From contig NC_065532.1 of NCBI RefSeq assembly GCF_020184175.1, positions 31,620,001 to 31,684,000 of the forward strand: 64,000 bases of DNA. The letters run 5' to 3'. The DNA is from Aphis gossypii. Its lineage: Eukaryota; Arthropoda; Insecta; Hemiptera; Aphididae. Shown here piece after piece: positions 12,265 to 26,664 of the stretch; the first letter of the stretch is position 1; every line of letters starts with the position of its first letter. The notes beneath the pieces were generated by a model, which saw only the letters and a list, made by a program, of their open reading frames with translations, was not told the DNA's origin and searched no databases. The translations under genes were made by a program, and so were the position numbers.

Positions 12265-15200
12265 ATTTGATAAACCACATTTTGTGTGTAACTAAATGAT
12301 TTTATTTCTCATATTGAGTCAGTAAAATATATTATTGATTTATAAATTTACTTATAAAATTAATAATCTGATTCATTAACAGATTTCAATTCGAGTGTAA
12401 TATTGAATAAATCATCTTTATTTAAGTACAGTACGCACAACTATTGTTTGTTATTATATGGATTATATTATATTAATTATTCTAATAATTATTATGCTTC
12501 CTAATGTAAATACTACAATAATTAGTATTAGGTACCAATGTGTGATGACTATACAATTGGTTAGCATTAAATCAATGTTATATATTATAGTCCTATAAAT
12601 GTATTTTAAGTGTTTAAACCTACCGAATTAACTTACTATTGATTTCATTAATTAATATGAGTATTAAATTTTTTAAATTCACATAATATACGTTATGGTT
12701 CATAATAAAAATGTAAATGCTTAAATCAGTTTTTAATTTTAATAAAACTAAATAAACAAATATCTTTAAAATAATTACTTTTTATTTTATTTTTACTGCA
12801 CAGTCTTTGTTAAACATATTATTTTTATTTATATAAGTAATTTAATTAAAATATTAATAAATTAATACAACTCTCATATAACTATGTAACTAATGTAGTA
12901 TGATAATACAAAGTTGGTTATACACAACTATACATATTAATATATTATTATAGTACTGATTGATTATAATATTAAATAATTGTTTAAAAAATCAATTGTA
13001 ACTAGTTCAAACTTTATCCAGTAATGATATTTATATAATTAAACGCAAACGCACATGAATTAATTTTATCAAGAATATATAATACTCGGTAGATGAAACG
13101 CATTCATCAAAATATTTAATAGTGTGATTTTCGATAATCTTTTGTGTAAAAGTTTTATCTATAGAATATTTCTAACAGACTGGACGGCAAAACTCTTGCA
13201 TTTAATTAAACATAATTGTATTATTATTTATTACTGGATGTATTGGATTATGTCCAGCTATGTGTTTAAAGTTTTGATATGCATTTATCTGAATTTCATA
13301 CAACTACAGCTGTTCTAGTGGAACAAAATGTACATGAATATCGTTATAAATTCTGTGTAAAAGGTATAGACATATCATAAAAGCTAACCCAGTTTATAAA
13401 CACAATATAAAATATTATTTGTCAAGTTATATTATTATAATGGTGTTTATTTAACTAAGTAATATCATCGTAGGTATTTTTCTTTGGTTAAAATCATAAA
13501 AATGTACATTATAGAAAAACATTTTAGTCTCTAATTAATTATTTTATGTCAAACCATTATGATTCACAAAACATTTTGAAATGTTTACAACGTATATTGA
13601 CTTTCTTTACACTATATTATTAACCAGTATTATAAGCCAGTGCATATTAAATTAATTGAAATGTATAATTAATATAATGATAAAATATATAATATAAATA
13701 AGTTTTAATTTATCCATATACTCAGTAGTCAACTGTAAGATGTTAATATAAATATTTGCATTTGTATTAAAATAATAACACTAATGACGATAAAAAAAAT
13801 AACATTATTTTAATAGAATTTATTAAATCAACCAAAAAGTCAGAAGTGTGTCAAACATGGTACCGCATATCTGAACGATTTATTTGGTTAGGTACTTGAC
13901 AAGACTCGTGCACGTGACTGCGATGAAACAGGCAATATGCATTGATCACAATCCGTCCCGTTCGAATTTTACCCTGTACCCACGGGGTTTCTCGTTTTAC
14001 CAATGATCAAAAGGATTTTGTCGTCTCTTTTTTTTATGCATAATGTCCTTGGATAACTTTTTAAGAGAAAAAAACTATAAAAAGCCTTTGGTATAAAGTA
14101 TATAATATAATATGATATAATAATATTATATGGATATATATGTAAGATAACAAAATATCACATTAAATTGAATAATAAAATTACATTATATTGTAAATTA
14201 TTGAGTCAATAATTGTTTAATAATAAATTTTATTACATTTTATGAAATTGAATTGAATAAATCATTAGGATGCTCAAAAATTAAAACGATAAAATTAAAT
14301 AGTAATGTAAACCTAATGATTTAAAATCAATTTATACAAATAGGTATATGCTATTTAAAAAAAAAAAATGTAAGTTTTATAAATGAATTCGAATTTTATA
14401 TAAAAAGCTATTTGGCTATTTATTTTTTTAACTTGAATTACATTCTTATATCTAAACAATTTTTTCGTGACATATTTTGTTTAGTAGATAATATTTAATG
14501 TTCGTATAAGCGATCTAACAAATTGAATTTTTAGTCGTATTCACGAAATCATTAATCTAAAATTAATAGTATTAATAAACTCAATCGTAACTATTTTTAG
14601 ACTAAAATGTTCAATTAAAATTGAATCATCGAAAGGAAAAGTAGGTCAAGCCACTGGCTCATCATGACCTCTATCAGAAAATGTATGCCAAAAATATATT
14701 TAAATTGGAAAATCTAAACGATAGAATTTAATTTACATTTTTTATTGGTTTATTCAATAAAATGGCGCAAAAAGTTATGAATAAATCAAATGTAAATCAC
14801 TAGACCACTAAAAGTTTTAAACTGCTGTCACCGCCCAGTATCTGCAATCGTTTAGCCATCATGTGCATCAAACAAATCCTCTCTTTTAACCATCATAAAT
14901 ATCATACTTTGTATAGTTACACCAAAAATCAATCACACGATGTATAATCGTAGATTTTATTTACATATATTTTTTGGCTTAAGATAAGTCATAATATTAT
15001 GTTGTGTAGAAAATCATATTATAGATATTATATTTAAGTGTTTAGTTTAAACAATGAAATGCACCCAACTATTAAGAAACAAAATTCTATCCATGCATTT
15101 ATTTTTTATAAATTTGGCCATATAAATAACTAAATTTTATAAACATTTTTAAGCGTCTGTAACATTTAGTAAACATGTTATCGATTACTACCAAAAATTA

Positions 15201-18200
15201 CTATACACATCTATATCTATATCCTATATCTGTAGGTATCTAAAAAGTACTATAAAAACAAGTCTTGAATTTTTCTCATGCATATAAATCCACATCGTTT
15301 AACGTATCGTCACTAAATTTTTACTGTTATACCTGACAGTTTGCTGAAGATTTTATTACCATTTATTGTTAGGGGACATGTCCAAAATTTTGACATTTTC
15401 AAATTTTTACAGAAATATGTTATTTGTATTTAAATACACTATTTGGTGTGAAAACGAAACATATCTAAGTGTTCCTATAGTAACAGTATGTGTATCTTTA
15501 TTTCGTTTATTTCGAAAAGAGAACATAATGAGTTACACAAAAATTAAGTTGTGTGTTTCTCCTGTAAAATTTGAATTTCGACGAATATGTATTATGTATT
15601 ATAATATATTAAAATAATTGTTTAAAGCGTACCTATAGTTAAGCAATAACTCACAACCCACCTCAGAATGTGTACATAGAATCGACGATGAATCGATTAT
15701 TATTGTCTGCGTATATGAGATGTGACAACAGCTCGGTGCATTGAACGGTCTGCAAGGTTTGAAGTATAAATCACTGTATTCTAACTACGACTGATGTACT
15801 TAATCTTGAGACACTAGTAGTTAACATAGGTTAAATCGTTAAAACGCATCGAATAATAATAATAATAACCAATAAAAAAGTAGTATTGTGTTAGTAACGC
15901 GCTGATTGGTTGTATAATGGAAACTCCAAAAAATGCCAATTATGATATTAATGTGAGAAAAAAATTGTTGTTATTATCTATGAGTACCTACATGAAAACA
16001 CCTTAAATTAGTATTATTTTGCGTAGGTATAAGCCTTATACCAAGGGGTTCCATGGATCCCCGATTAAGAACCTACGGTATAAGGTATGTACACTTTATA
16101 GCATTTTATGGTCGAAATAACTATAAGACGACTAAACAGGATTTGAAACAGCCCCAAAATTTGCAAACAACTATCCACAGAGGCAGAGCACGCGCTTGAC
16201 AGCTAGTAATTTAAATGTATATTGTACGTTGTATATATTATATAAATGTATAACCTTTTATATTGTACTCGTAGTATAAGAATCATTAATGTATTATCAG
16301 TTATTTATCACATACATTATATAATATGAATCTAACAAATATATTTATTAATATTTATTTTATTTATTTATTTATTTGTTTTGATCTAGGCATATACTAT
16401 ATTAAATTCTAAGTGATGCGATAAATATAGTGATTTTATACGATATTACTATTATTATAATTATTATATTATTTTATTACTATTATTATTATTTATAATT
16501 TTTTTCTGTGATACACGATTTATAGTAGAAATAAAGCTTCCATTTTCAACATCTTTTCTATAGAAAATGAAATTATAATTGAAATTGAATTCAAATATAA
16601 CTCGTAAATTACAGTCACTTACTCAATGACGAGTACACTTGACTCCTATATTGTACACCAGAGCTTTTTCCTTATTTTCTTTCTTTTTATAATTTAAAAT
16701 AGCGTACATAATACAAAATATTAAAAATACATAGTATGTTTCTTTATAATACTTAATTATATGAACTATATACCTCTATATGTATGAACTTTTATGAATA
16801 ATACATACGACCTGTTTTTAACACCATATTATAATGATGAATGAATAGAACCCCTAATTCGCATGTATCGCACTTACATTTCATACAGTAAATATTTATG
16901 TTAATTGAATATCCATTACATATTTACTGCATATGCATCATAGACGTAAATTAATAGTTTAATATTTTAAATATCCATCAAGACATAAAGCATTCTCAAT
17001 TCAAATTTAGAATATATGAATATGAAACCAGTCTTTGAACTGCATACAATTGTAAATACTCGGAGTAAATATGATTTGCATTAAAAAAAAATGAATAAAA
17101 ATTATAATTTGCACATTGTGTAGATCACTGAGCACATACATGTATCCTGAGTTCTACTTCAAGTAGTCTGCAAAATAATGGATAATATGAATAATACATG
17201 GCATAAAACCATGCTTTATTTTGAAATGCAATGTTTTGCAATCATTTGTATGTTGAACACAATTTGCGTAGTAGTGAAAACTGTAGATGAGAATATGAAA
17301 AATAATTTTCTGAGAACTAATTATTTAATGGTAATGTATTAAAACCTCGAGACAATCAAACATAAACTTGTATTTTTCTTTCAATCGATATAACTAATAA
17401 TTTTTATTTTATTTTGAAAGAATTATAAAATAAATCTTACGTAAAATATTATTACGTTTTCTTAAATAAATATTATTTATAAAATGTATAATATTTAGAT
17501 ACATTTGTTCATTGAAGATTTCGACTAAGCAAATTAAGTTAAAAATAAACAAATAAAAACTAAATTAATTTTTTACAGTCTACATAGATATTTTGTTAAA
17601 GAATTTTTACTACATGCCACTCAGCAGTCAGCATCCATAAATACGTATAGACAAGGTGTACATATGATATTGAATTTCAAAAGATTCTTATAGTAGAAGT
17701 TTTTTTGCATTTTTATTAGATTTTTTTTTCCAATGCAAATAAGACTTCAACAAAGTAAGTTTCGCTCAAAACATTGATTTGATAAGACGCGTGACAGCGA
17801 AATTGACATCATAGAAAATCCGTTTCCGTACAATATTTATAAAACCATTTATTATATAACAAAACAAATACATAAAAGAAAACATAAGAACTACTAAAAA
17901 ACAACTTCAATGATATGTTAAACCTCTGTCTTCTTAAAGATTGTTATAAACGAATTTTACATACATTTAAATCGCCGACTGTAAATGGATAAACAACTGA
18001 AAAATAAAGATAAAGAAAAAATTGTCTTCTTTTTAAATTATTCAAATTTATTTTAGCATTTTAATAAACGATTTATAATATTTGAAGCACGATATTGCCT
18101 TTTATTGTACATACACATCTGTCGATATTATAATAAATATCATAAATTATTTTCTTATTTTAATAAAATATAAAAAATATTCAAAGTAATTACTGAATAA

Positions 18201-21200
18201 TAAATTGTAAGTGTTTTATATTTATATGTTTGAATACGTGTTTAAAAGTTTTAATTTTGGATTATGATTTTCTCAACTCAGAATAATGCGAATCTTATTG
18301 TTCAAATTGTAATAGTTTTCATTTCTTTTAATAATAAAAAAGTTTTATAACTTACAGCACATAGATTTTGCGGTCGTGATTAAACCTCGTTGGATATAGG
18401 ATGTAATATAATTTAACGACATCAAAACTACTAGTGCGCTCTAGCTTTCAGTAAAATATTTTATTCACAATGGTATTCATGTAACGTTATGTTCTCATTA
18501 TGATTGGCAATTCAAAATGTCATTCATAATGGTCGTCAATTTGCCTGTATAAATAAAATAATATTTTCTGTTATTATACTATATTGCTATGCTTACACCT
18601 CTATTTAATGTGATCCATTTTAAATATTAAGTTTTTTTAATAAAATATACACATGTCCATATCTGGTGCATTTAATCATCTGGATACTATTAAACAATTT
18701 TATGGAAACTATATTATTGGTACTCTACGACCGTGGTGACATTAAAAAAATATAAAAACATTGATATTACAGTCTGGAAGAACGCTTAACTATTTAGAGT
18801 GGAGTTGAAATGATTAGTCCATATTATGCGTTCTAATCTTGTGTAAGGGGTAGGGGTGTATGAAAAATTCAAACTTTTACAAATTTTATTATATCGTATA
18901 CCCTCGTAAATTAATACATTTATACACCATATAAATTTATTATGTGACTATGCATTATTGGTTTTTTCACAAAAAGCTTAAGTTATTTTTTTAATCTTAT
19001 TCTACACATCGTATAGTTAGCAGGCAGTAATAATTACTTAGTGTAGCATATTAATACATTGTAATAATCGACATCGTAATGTTCATTATTTTAGTAATTA
19101 ACTTTCGGTTTATGAATATTATGATGTAACCCAGGGTTGATTTACTTTGAACCATGATTAATAATTATTCAATTACCCTCCGGTACATGAACTTACTGCT
19201 TGCGGCGCTAGACAGATATACATAATATAGTCCTCTGAATATATTTGATACCTATATCTACGCTGCCATCAGTGTTAATCAATGCGTAGAGAAACTTGCC
19301 TGTTTTGCATATCAAACACTGTATGCACGTCTATTTGATTTTCAGAATATCTATATTAAGAAAAAAACCCATAAACATTTCTTTGTCTGATTTATTTTAA
19401 AATAACCTATGCTTAAATGAAATGTTCCCAAAAAAAAAAAAACATACAATAAAAATATACATAATGACCTATCTTAAAAAAATTACCAGGTGGAAGCGTA
19501 AATACGATATAAATACAATATGATCTTGTTTCAATAAGATAGATCAGAGAAGTATTCAACAAGCTTTTAAAAATAAATCTATAAGACTAATCATGTATGT
19601 TATATTGCATTGCCGTTTGTTACAGACAGTTATTATTATATTATTAAATTAAGGCACAAACCGACCAGTTTTTTACCATTTTAATATTTATTAGTTTTTC
19701 TATGAACATTTTTATGACTGCAATACAGTATAACATTGTATTGTATCTAAAAAATGTATTTATGAATGAAATTTAACTAATATATAAAATCATCTTGAAT
19801 ACTATGTAGCAACTCCTGGTCCAACATAGTTTATGGATAGATAATAAAATTAATGTAATAATACAAAATAATAATAATAATAATATTAAATTATAATTTT
19901 TGAACCACGTATTCAAAGAATATTAAATTATAATATGTCCGAAAATTTCTAAGTATTCTATAATATTGTAATGCTATTTATACTATATATATTTATAGTT
20001 AATAAAACTTACAACAATTTTTATACTTCTGTCAAGTCTTTACGAATTCATTACATTGAATTTCATCCTAGTTATATTGCAATTGTATTGTTATAATTAT
20101 TAATTATTATAACTATTGTTTCTAATGTATACAAAATATAACGAAACAACATAACCATAAAATGCGTCATAGTACATGCAAGTCAAGTTCATCGCACCGC
20201 CTACGTACCTAAATGGAGTTTAGCGTATTCGCCCTCACTTAAGATATTTTTATACTTTTTTTTTTTCATTGAACTCAAAGAATGAACCATTATGGACTTA
20301 ACAATGATAAAAACATTAAGAACCCACCAAAGCCACTAATGGATTGCTAAAAGAGGAAAAGAATAAATTGACAAGATGTGGAACACATTATGAATAGCAT
20401 CTGAAGTGAATACGCTATTGCAATTAATCTTATTGGAAATTCGCTAAAATACATTACTCTCATAATCCAATATCGGTTGTTCACGTCAAAAACAGGCAAA
20501 AAAAATATATTATAACATAACTAGAAAACATCTTCAACTTTAATGCTTTTGATATTTTCTACACGATTGAAGGACTTTGAATTGTCATGAACTCTGTCTT
20601 ATTCAATATTATATCATGTTCAAACTCGCCATTGTCACGTTTAAATAATGATTTTTTTTTTTTTTTAGTTATCAATAGTAGTGGAAAATCTCTAAAATTG
20701 TTTTTTACTCCTTAGTCTATTGATTCTTTTTAAAATATACAATATACATATATATTGTATATAAATCTTTATAGGATTAATAATAACTTAATATTTTAAA
20801 ATTAGGTTTTTCAATGTTATGAAAAGTATCTTTCTTAGAATATTTTTATACGAACATTTCCAAAAAGTACATATAAATATATTGAATTATGAAATTTCGT
20901 AAAATCAACTATTAGCTTATACAATTTATGAAAACATATCAATTTTATAATTATATCTGAAAATAAAATAAAAAATATTCAATTAATATATAATTATTTT
21001 ATATTAATTAATTTTTTAGTTTAATAATTTTTATATATATATATATTATAATCCAATATATTATATTGCTGTCAATTACAAAACTTAAACATTTGTTTAT
21101 CATTTTTTTTAAAAAATATATATTTAATTGTATACATTTTCTTTAAGAGAAATTCATGATTTCGCAAATATTGTAAGAAAGTTTAATTCTGTGTAGATAT

Positions 21201-22255
21201 TTGTTAACTTATTTTATGAATAATTAAGTTAATCGAACTCTTGTAAAATTAAATGTTACCAATTAAAGCTAAGTAAATGACAGAATATTTTAAAATACAA
21301 TGATAAATATAGTTCCGATTAATAGGATTTGTATATTGAATTTATTAAAAATAATTTTACTGTTACACAAAAATAAGATTTCTTGAATCTCGGAAGAATG
21401 TATGTGAAAATTCTGAGAAATAGATCAATGGTCAACCTTAATTTATTCTTCTGTGTTTGCAATAAAATTATATGATATAACCATATACGCACATATATAT
21501 ATCAATCTATTTATTACATTCTTGTATAAAAATCCGCTTGAAAAAAATCTCTTTTATTCTATATCTAGAAAAATATTATTTATTTATTGTTATAAAAATA
21601 AAATAGTACATTGTAAGTTTATGAGTGACAATTGTATAAATTATTGAGTTGTTTATATTTTTAACAGAGGCTTATTCTTTTTTTTTTTTTTTTTTAAACA
21701 AATAGAGTAGTATAGTTTATATTTATTCAAGCACATAAATTATTTTGCCCATATATTTTATGAATGCGAAAAATATAAAAAATGATGTACTTCTAAAAGT
21801 TTCGTATACTCATAAAATAAAATTTAATAAACATAAATAATGTAATTTAGTTTATCGATAAAAGTTACGTCCATATAATTTCGAAAAAAAATAGGATATA
21901 TGGGTCAATTGAATTAAAATGTCAACATCTAGTCTTAAGTAGTGTAAATACTTATTATTTTTAAGATAAAATACAAAGAAAACATTTTTTATAGAAAGAT
22001 AAATTATCAAATCTAAGAAAAAAGTATGTACCTACAATGAAAATGAAATACAATGAGAAATTTTAATTAATTTAATAAATCGTCAATGGTTCAGTTGCAT
22101 TTATCACTATTTCGTGTGTACAGCGTATTAACCTAAAATTTATATCTATTGCACAACTTCAATAAATTGACGTAAATTATTTTACTATAATATGTTCTGA
22201 CCACGTGACTTTTAGTCTAATAACTAATAACTTAAATAACAGTAAGTTTTAAAAA
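12265..22255. other. AT-rich gene desert
   Basis: Ten kilobases with no convincing exon. Small balanced-composition patches at ~13850-14030, 14815-14890 and 20160-20460. (ATTT)n at ~16352-16380 and AAT runs near 15855 and 19870. Confidence 0.55.
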
Positions 22256-22259
22256 TAAT

Positions 22260-23060
22260 AACTATGGAAAATTAGTCGAGTGGGGTCGCAAAATACACAA
22301 TGCCCACAATTAAACACGCACACATAACGAATTTATTATGTCTCGTTTTTAACGTTAACAACAACAGTCTAAAACAGATAATATACATGTAGTTATGTAG
22401 TCTAACACTAGTACCGGACAAACTCCGACCAAGGATATGGTTTACCCGCATGTATACAGTGACTGTAGTGTAACACGCACGGTGCACACCCTGATGGCGA
22501 GGACAACAGCAACACTTGTTAGTATATATCTTTCTCTCTCACGCACAAACACACACATATACTATCAAAAGGATAATAGAGAGGGCAGGAAGGTTAGTCG
22601 TGGTAAAGGAAGAGAACGGTGTACCGTTGTATAGCTTTGTGTAGGAAAACACCTATTCAGAGATAAGGCACCCCCGAAAAGTTTTCTATACCACTGCTAT
22701 ATAGAATGTATGGAAAAGGAACCCTTTTGGACTCCTCGCACTATACTAGTGGTGAGTGGTGGTGGTGGACGTGGCGTTATAGTAATGTCGTCGTCGTTTT
22801 TAAGCATAAACGACCCGACTTCACTGCCGCAATAGCTCAAAGAAGGATATTAAGGGGCCGAGCACGTTTCCGTCAAACTAAACACACACAATGAGTTCTC
22901 CCAGACGGGGCTATTTCTTTCTACTCTCCCTCTCTCTCTCTCAGACACACTCTTTCTCTTCTTCCCCCTGACCCTTTTTCTTGTTTCCATTCCCATCCGG
23001 CCACACGCACTACAGGCTCTCACAACCTTCCCCTTTTTCGTGAACCTTTGCGTTAATTTT
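22260..23060. promoter_or_regulatory. GC-richer island with CT-rich tracts
   Basis: Mixed-composition stretch with GGTGGTGGTGG, CTCTCTCTCTC and CCCTTTTTCG tracts. Short frames on both strands (62-71 codons) conflict and lack protein character. Confidence 0.25.
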
Positions 23061-23064
23061 TCGA

Positions 23065-24031
23065 TTCAATATAATATTTTATATTAATTTTTCTCTGTAC
23101 AACATTCAATACCAACGACTAGCAGTCAGGTTAGTGAAGCCGATTTTTACTGAATCCAATATAGAAATAAATACTAACATATAGTGTCATTAGTTGAATA
23201 AGTAGTCCACTCACAGTAATAGTAGCACATAACATAATATTATATGCCTTCTTAAAAATAAAAATTTTAAAAATTTACCAAATAATAGATAATTTTCAAG
23301 CTTTTAGTGAGTTAAATTACATTAAAGTTGTTACTTAATTTTTTTGATATTATAATTATTATACACCTTGTTAATTCATACATAGTGTTTCAATACTACA
23401 AGGTATTAATGATGTTACTATTTAACTATGAATGATATTATTGTAACAAATTTCGTTGTTTATAATATTATTTTGATTCAATTAATAATTGTATTGTATA
23501 CTTTATTTTAAGTACATAAATCGTATACATTTTATATATATTATAATACATATAATAAATTTAAAATACTATTTTTAATCTAGGATTATCTTATTTATAT
23601 ACATGATTACCATTAATACTTTAAACTATAAAATGTTAAGTATACAAATTATATGATATCTTATAATTAAGATTTAAAGTCTTATAAAATAACTAAAGAC
23701 ATAAAAAACAAGAGGCATTTTAAACAGAAAATGTACAGTGGTAATGATAGCTATTTTGCCAAAAAAAAAAAAGATACGATGTTTTCTAACCATCTCCCGT
23801 GGGAAATGAGTAAACCGTTTGTTTTCTTTCTAGTATAGATTTTTATTTTTTTGCTTTTACTTTAAAAAGTATAAATCATCGTTACTTTTGCGTCACCCAG
23901 TATGATATAAATGATATACCATCTTATACGTAATAACATACCTGGAAAATTTGGCAAATCCTTTTTCATCAATCATATTGCATATACGAGTCGTACGTAT
24001 TTTAGAAAAAAAAATATGAAATAATAGACAG

Positions 24032-24067
<36 letters not shown>

Positions 24068-26195
24068 TATATATACTATTATTATATACATAAAACAGCA
24101 ATATGTTATGCATGGAAAATGTGATTTTTTCACTAGAGAATAAAACGTCAGCTTATAGACTTGCAAAAAAATATATATATAATATAATATATAAATAACC
24201 TAATTTAACGGCCGTCAAATATAAGATTTTTTTTTGATTTTATCATATGTTAATCTACAACACTGCATCCATCTGTTTTAAATTTTTATTTTATAAATAA
24301 TGTACCTGAATATGTTTGTACTTATATTTAATATTTGTTAATATTTCACGGAAAAATATCTTTTTAAACATATAAAATGTCCTGTTTGATGAAATAAATA
24401 TTTTAAAAACTTAGAAATTCAGTTAAATAACAGTTATCAACAATAAGTAATTAATTAAATTTCGTAAATTTTATCCAATGGTAAATAAAAAATAATGTTT
24501 ATCTTGCAAACTATAATTAAAATTAGTTAGTTGTTAAAACCCAATAATATTATATTTCATATGACATTTATATTAATATTTATTGAATTTATTATTTTAA
24601 GATTCGTCTATTTTATTATGTATTTATTTTTTTTTTCATTGTATAAACTTTATTGTAGTTAAGCCCCTTATAAATTTAATTTAATTAAATAAGGTGAAAA
24701 AAATACAAAATATTAATGTTTTCATAGTTTTTGAAAAACTTTACTTCTAGAATTCTAGATTAGTTATATATACTGCCAGAACAAAACTAAATTTATATTT
24801 TTAACTCTTACTCCTTTCTAGTTATTAAATTGTTAATGGTTCTATATATAAAAGAAATAGAAAGTGATACATAATGTAATTTGACATTTTTATCACCCAA
24901 TGCGGGCAATGAAAAAAAAAATATTTTTTTGATTTCAATTTTTTACAGTCCAATAAAGTAGTGACGAATGAAATGTAGCTTTACAGCCATTTCAACGAAC
25001 TTTTTTAATAGACATAATGTCATGGGATTTGAAAAAATTAAGCGTTAATGCTCACGTCAGGCTATTTAATAAAATAATTTTATACTAAAACTTATTTTCA
25101 AGAAATAACAAACACAATGAATTTTTATTAATTTAAAAATAATATTGATTAATATAAATTGCTGTTCAATATTATAATACAGTATATAATTACCATATCA
25201 TAACCAAACTTAATAATTATAAACAGTAAATGTCCCTTTTGTTATAAAATATACATTTCAAATGTAGAATTAAATGGGTAAAATATAATTTTGTTCTAAA
25301 ACAAAAATTAGAGTGGTTCAACTAATTATTATAAATGTGTTCGAAATTGTATTTTTCAAATTTAATTATCAACATAAATTTGACTAAATTGAAAATTTGA
25401 ATAATATTTTGGTAAACTATTTAATTTAAATATCTCACAAAAACGTCTATTTACTCGTATTTATAAATTATAGTCGTAATATTTTATAGTTAACTTTATA
25501 TTCATATTATTAAGAAGTGTTATGTTATAAGTTTTATCAAAAAAAAATGTCAGAAAGTACCTTATTTTAAATACTACAGTTTAATATATTAATTTCACCA
25601 CGATTAAAATTTTAAGCAGCTTTTTTCTAAAAAAAATTCGACTGTTTTCAGTCAAAACACATAACCTCAGTAATAAATGTCGATAAAAATAAAAAAGCCT
25701 GTTAAACGTATCTGCAGGAAGATAATGGTGATTGTGCCCTTGGGTAACGCTTATTTTATCTTTAGGCGCCATCAATGCATATACCCCATAATCATACAAC
25801 CAAATGGAGTAAATAGTACACTCAATTGTGTTCAAAAATCGGTTAATAGAAAAAAAATGTTTTTATCGATCGTTTTGGATATAGTTTAAACTAGATCTCA
25901 AGTCTAACTGCTACTTTCGTCGTACAAGTACCTAGTACTAGAACGTGAGTATTAAGGTTTATCGCGTTGAAAAAATATATCGTAATAGTCGTACAAACGT
26001 ATTGGTTCGATCATTTATCTGATATCCGATCTCTCAATTTCATTTTATCACATAATATATTATTTATAACAAACGTCAGGTTTTTAATTTTTTATCACGT
26101 TTACACTTGCTATTTTGCAAGAAATTGTTGCTTTAATTCAAACCAATGTGACGTCGTCGTCGTTAAGCTATAAGGCATCAGTAAAATAAAATGAT
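23065..26195. other. AT-rich, no gene seen
   Basis: Overlapping short frames on both strands at 25581-25889 and otherwise low complexity. Confidence 0.55.
24032..24068. repeat. Compound (CA)n(TA)n microsatellite
   Basis: A CA run (~24032-24050) passes directly into a TA run (~24051-24068). Confidence 0.95.
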
Positions 26196-26199
26196 ATTG

Positions 26200-26660
26200 A
26201 ACCAAGACCATCACACGCTTATAAAAAGAATGTGAGAGATTGAGTGCGAGTACATATGTGTGAGAGATCATGGTATAGATGTGTCAAGATTACGAGTTTG
26301 CAAGCGTGTGTGCACTGCCCGAATATATGTGAAGGAATGTAAAATCCATCATTGTTGTCGCGATAAAGACGTATTAACCCCCGGGGTGGTTTGGCATAAT
26401 TTATTAGTATTTTTGTCGTTCAAAATCCACCCTTATATTTTTAGGGTGTGTATACGAGTTTTCCGTTGGGGTGTATTGCTCGCGCCAACTACAGCTATGA
26501 TAATAATATGTTTTACTGGTCTGAGAAATATGCCACGACTATACAGATACTCAAGTTTAAAGCGAATTTTCTAAACGTGAACCACAAATTTCGTTTCAAC
26601 ATAAATTCAGTGATGACACACTTTGCATAACCGACAACAAAGGTTGAAATACGAACATAA
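26200..26660. promoter_or_regulatory. GC-richer island around 26.4 kb
   Basis: Contains repeated GTGAGAGAT, CCCCCGGGGTGG and a GCGCCAACTAC patch. A 104-codon open frame at 26260-26574 on the plus strand is the longest outside the transposase locus, but its Cys/Arg-rich product matches nothing I know. Confidence 0.2.
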
Positions 26661-26664
26661 GAAT

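Noticed and set aside
16150..16205. GCGCTTGACAGCTAGT as a Helitron 3' end
   Set aside because: Ends in CTAGT but has no upstream hairpin or matching 5' TC terminus that I could find.
20160..20460. Possible inverted repeat TAGCGTATTC ... GAATACGCTA
   Set aside because: Only about ten bases match cleanly and no target duplication is visible, so a transposon call is not supported.
26260..26574. 104-codon plus-strand open frame
   Set aside because: Lies in a GC-richer island where stops are rarer; the product has odd Cys/Arg content, no recognised motif and no clear splice or poly(A) context.
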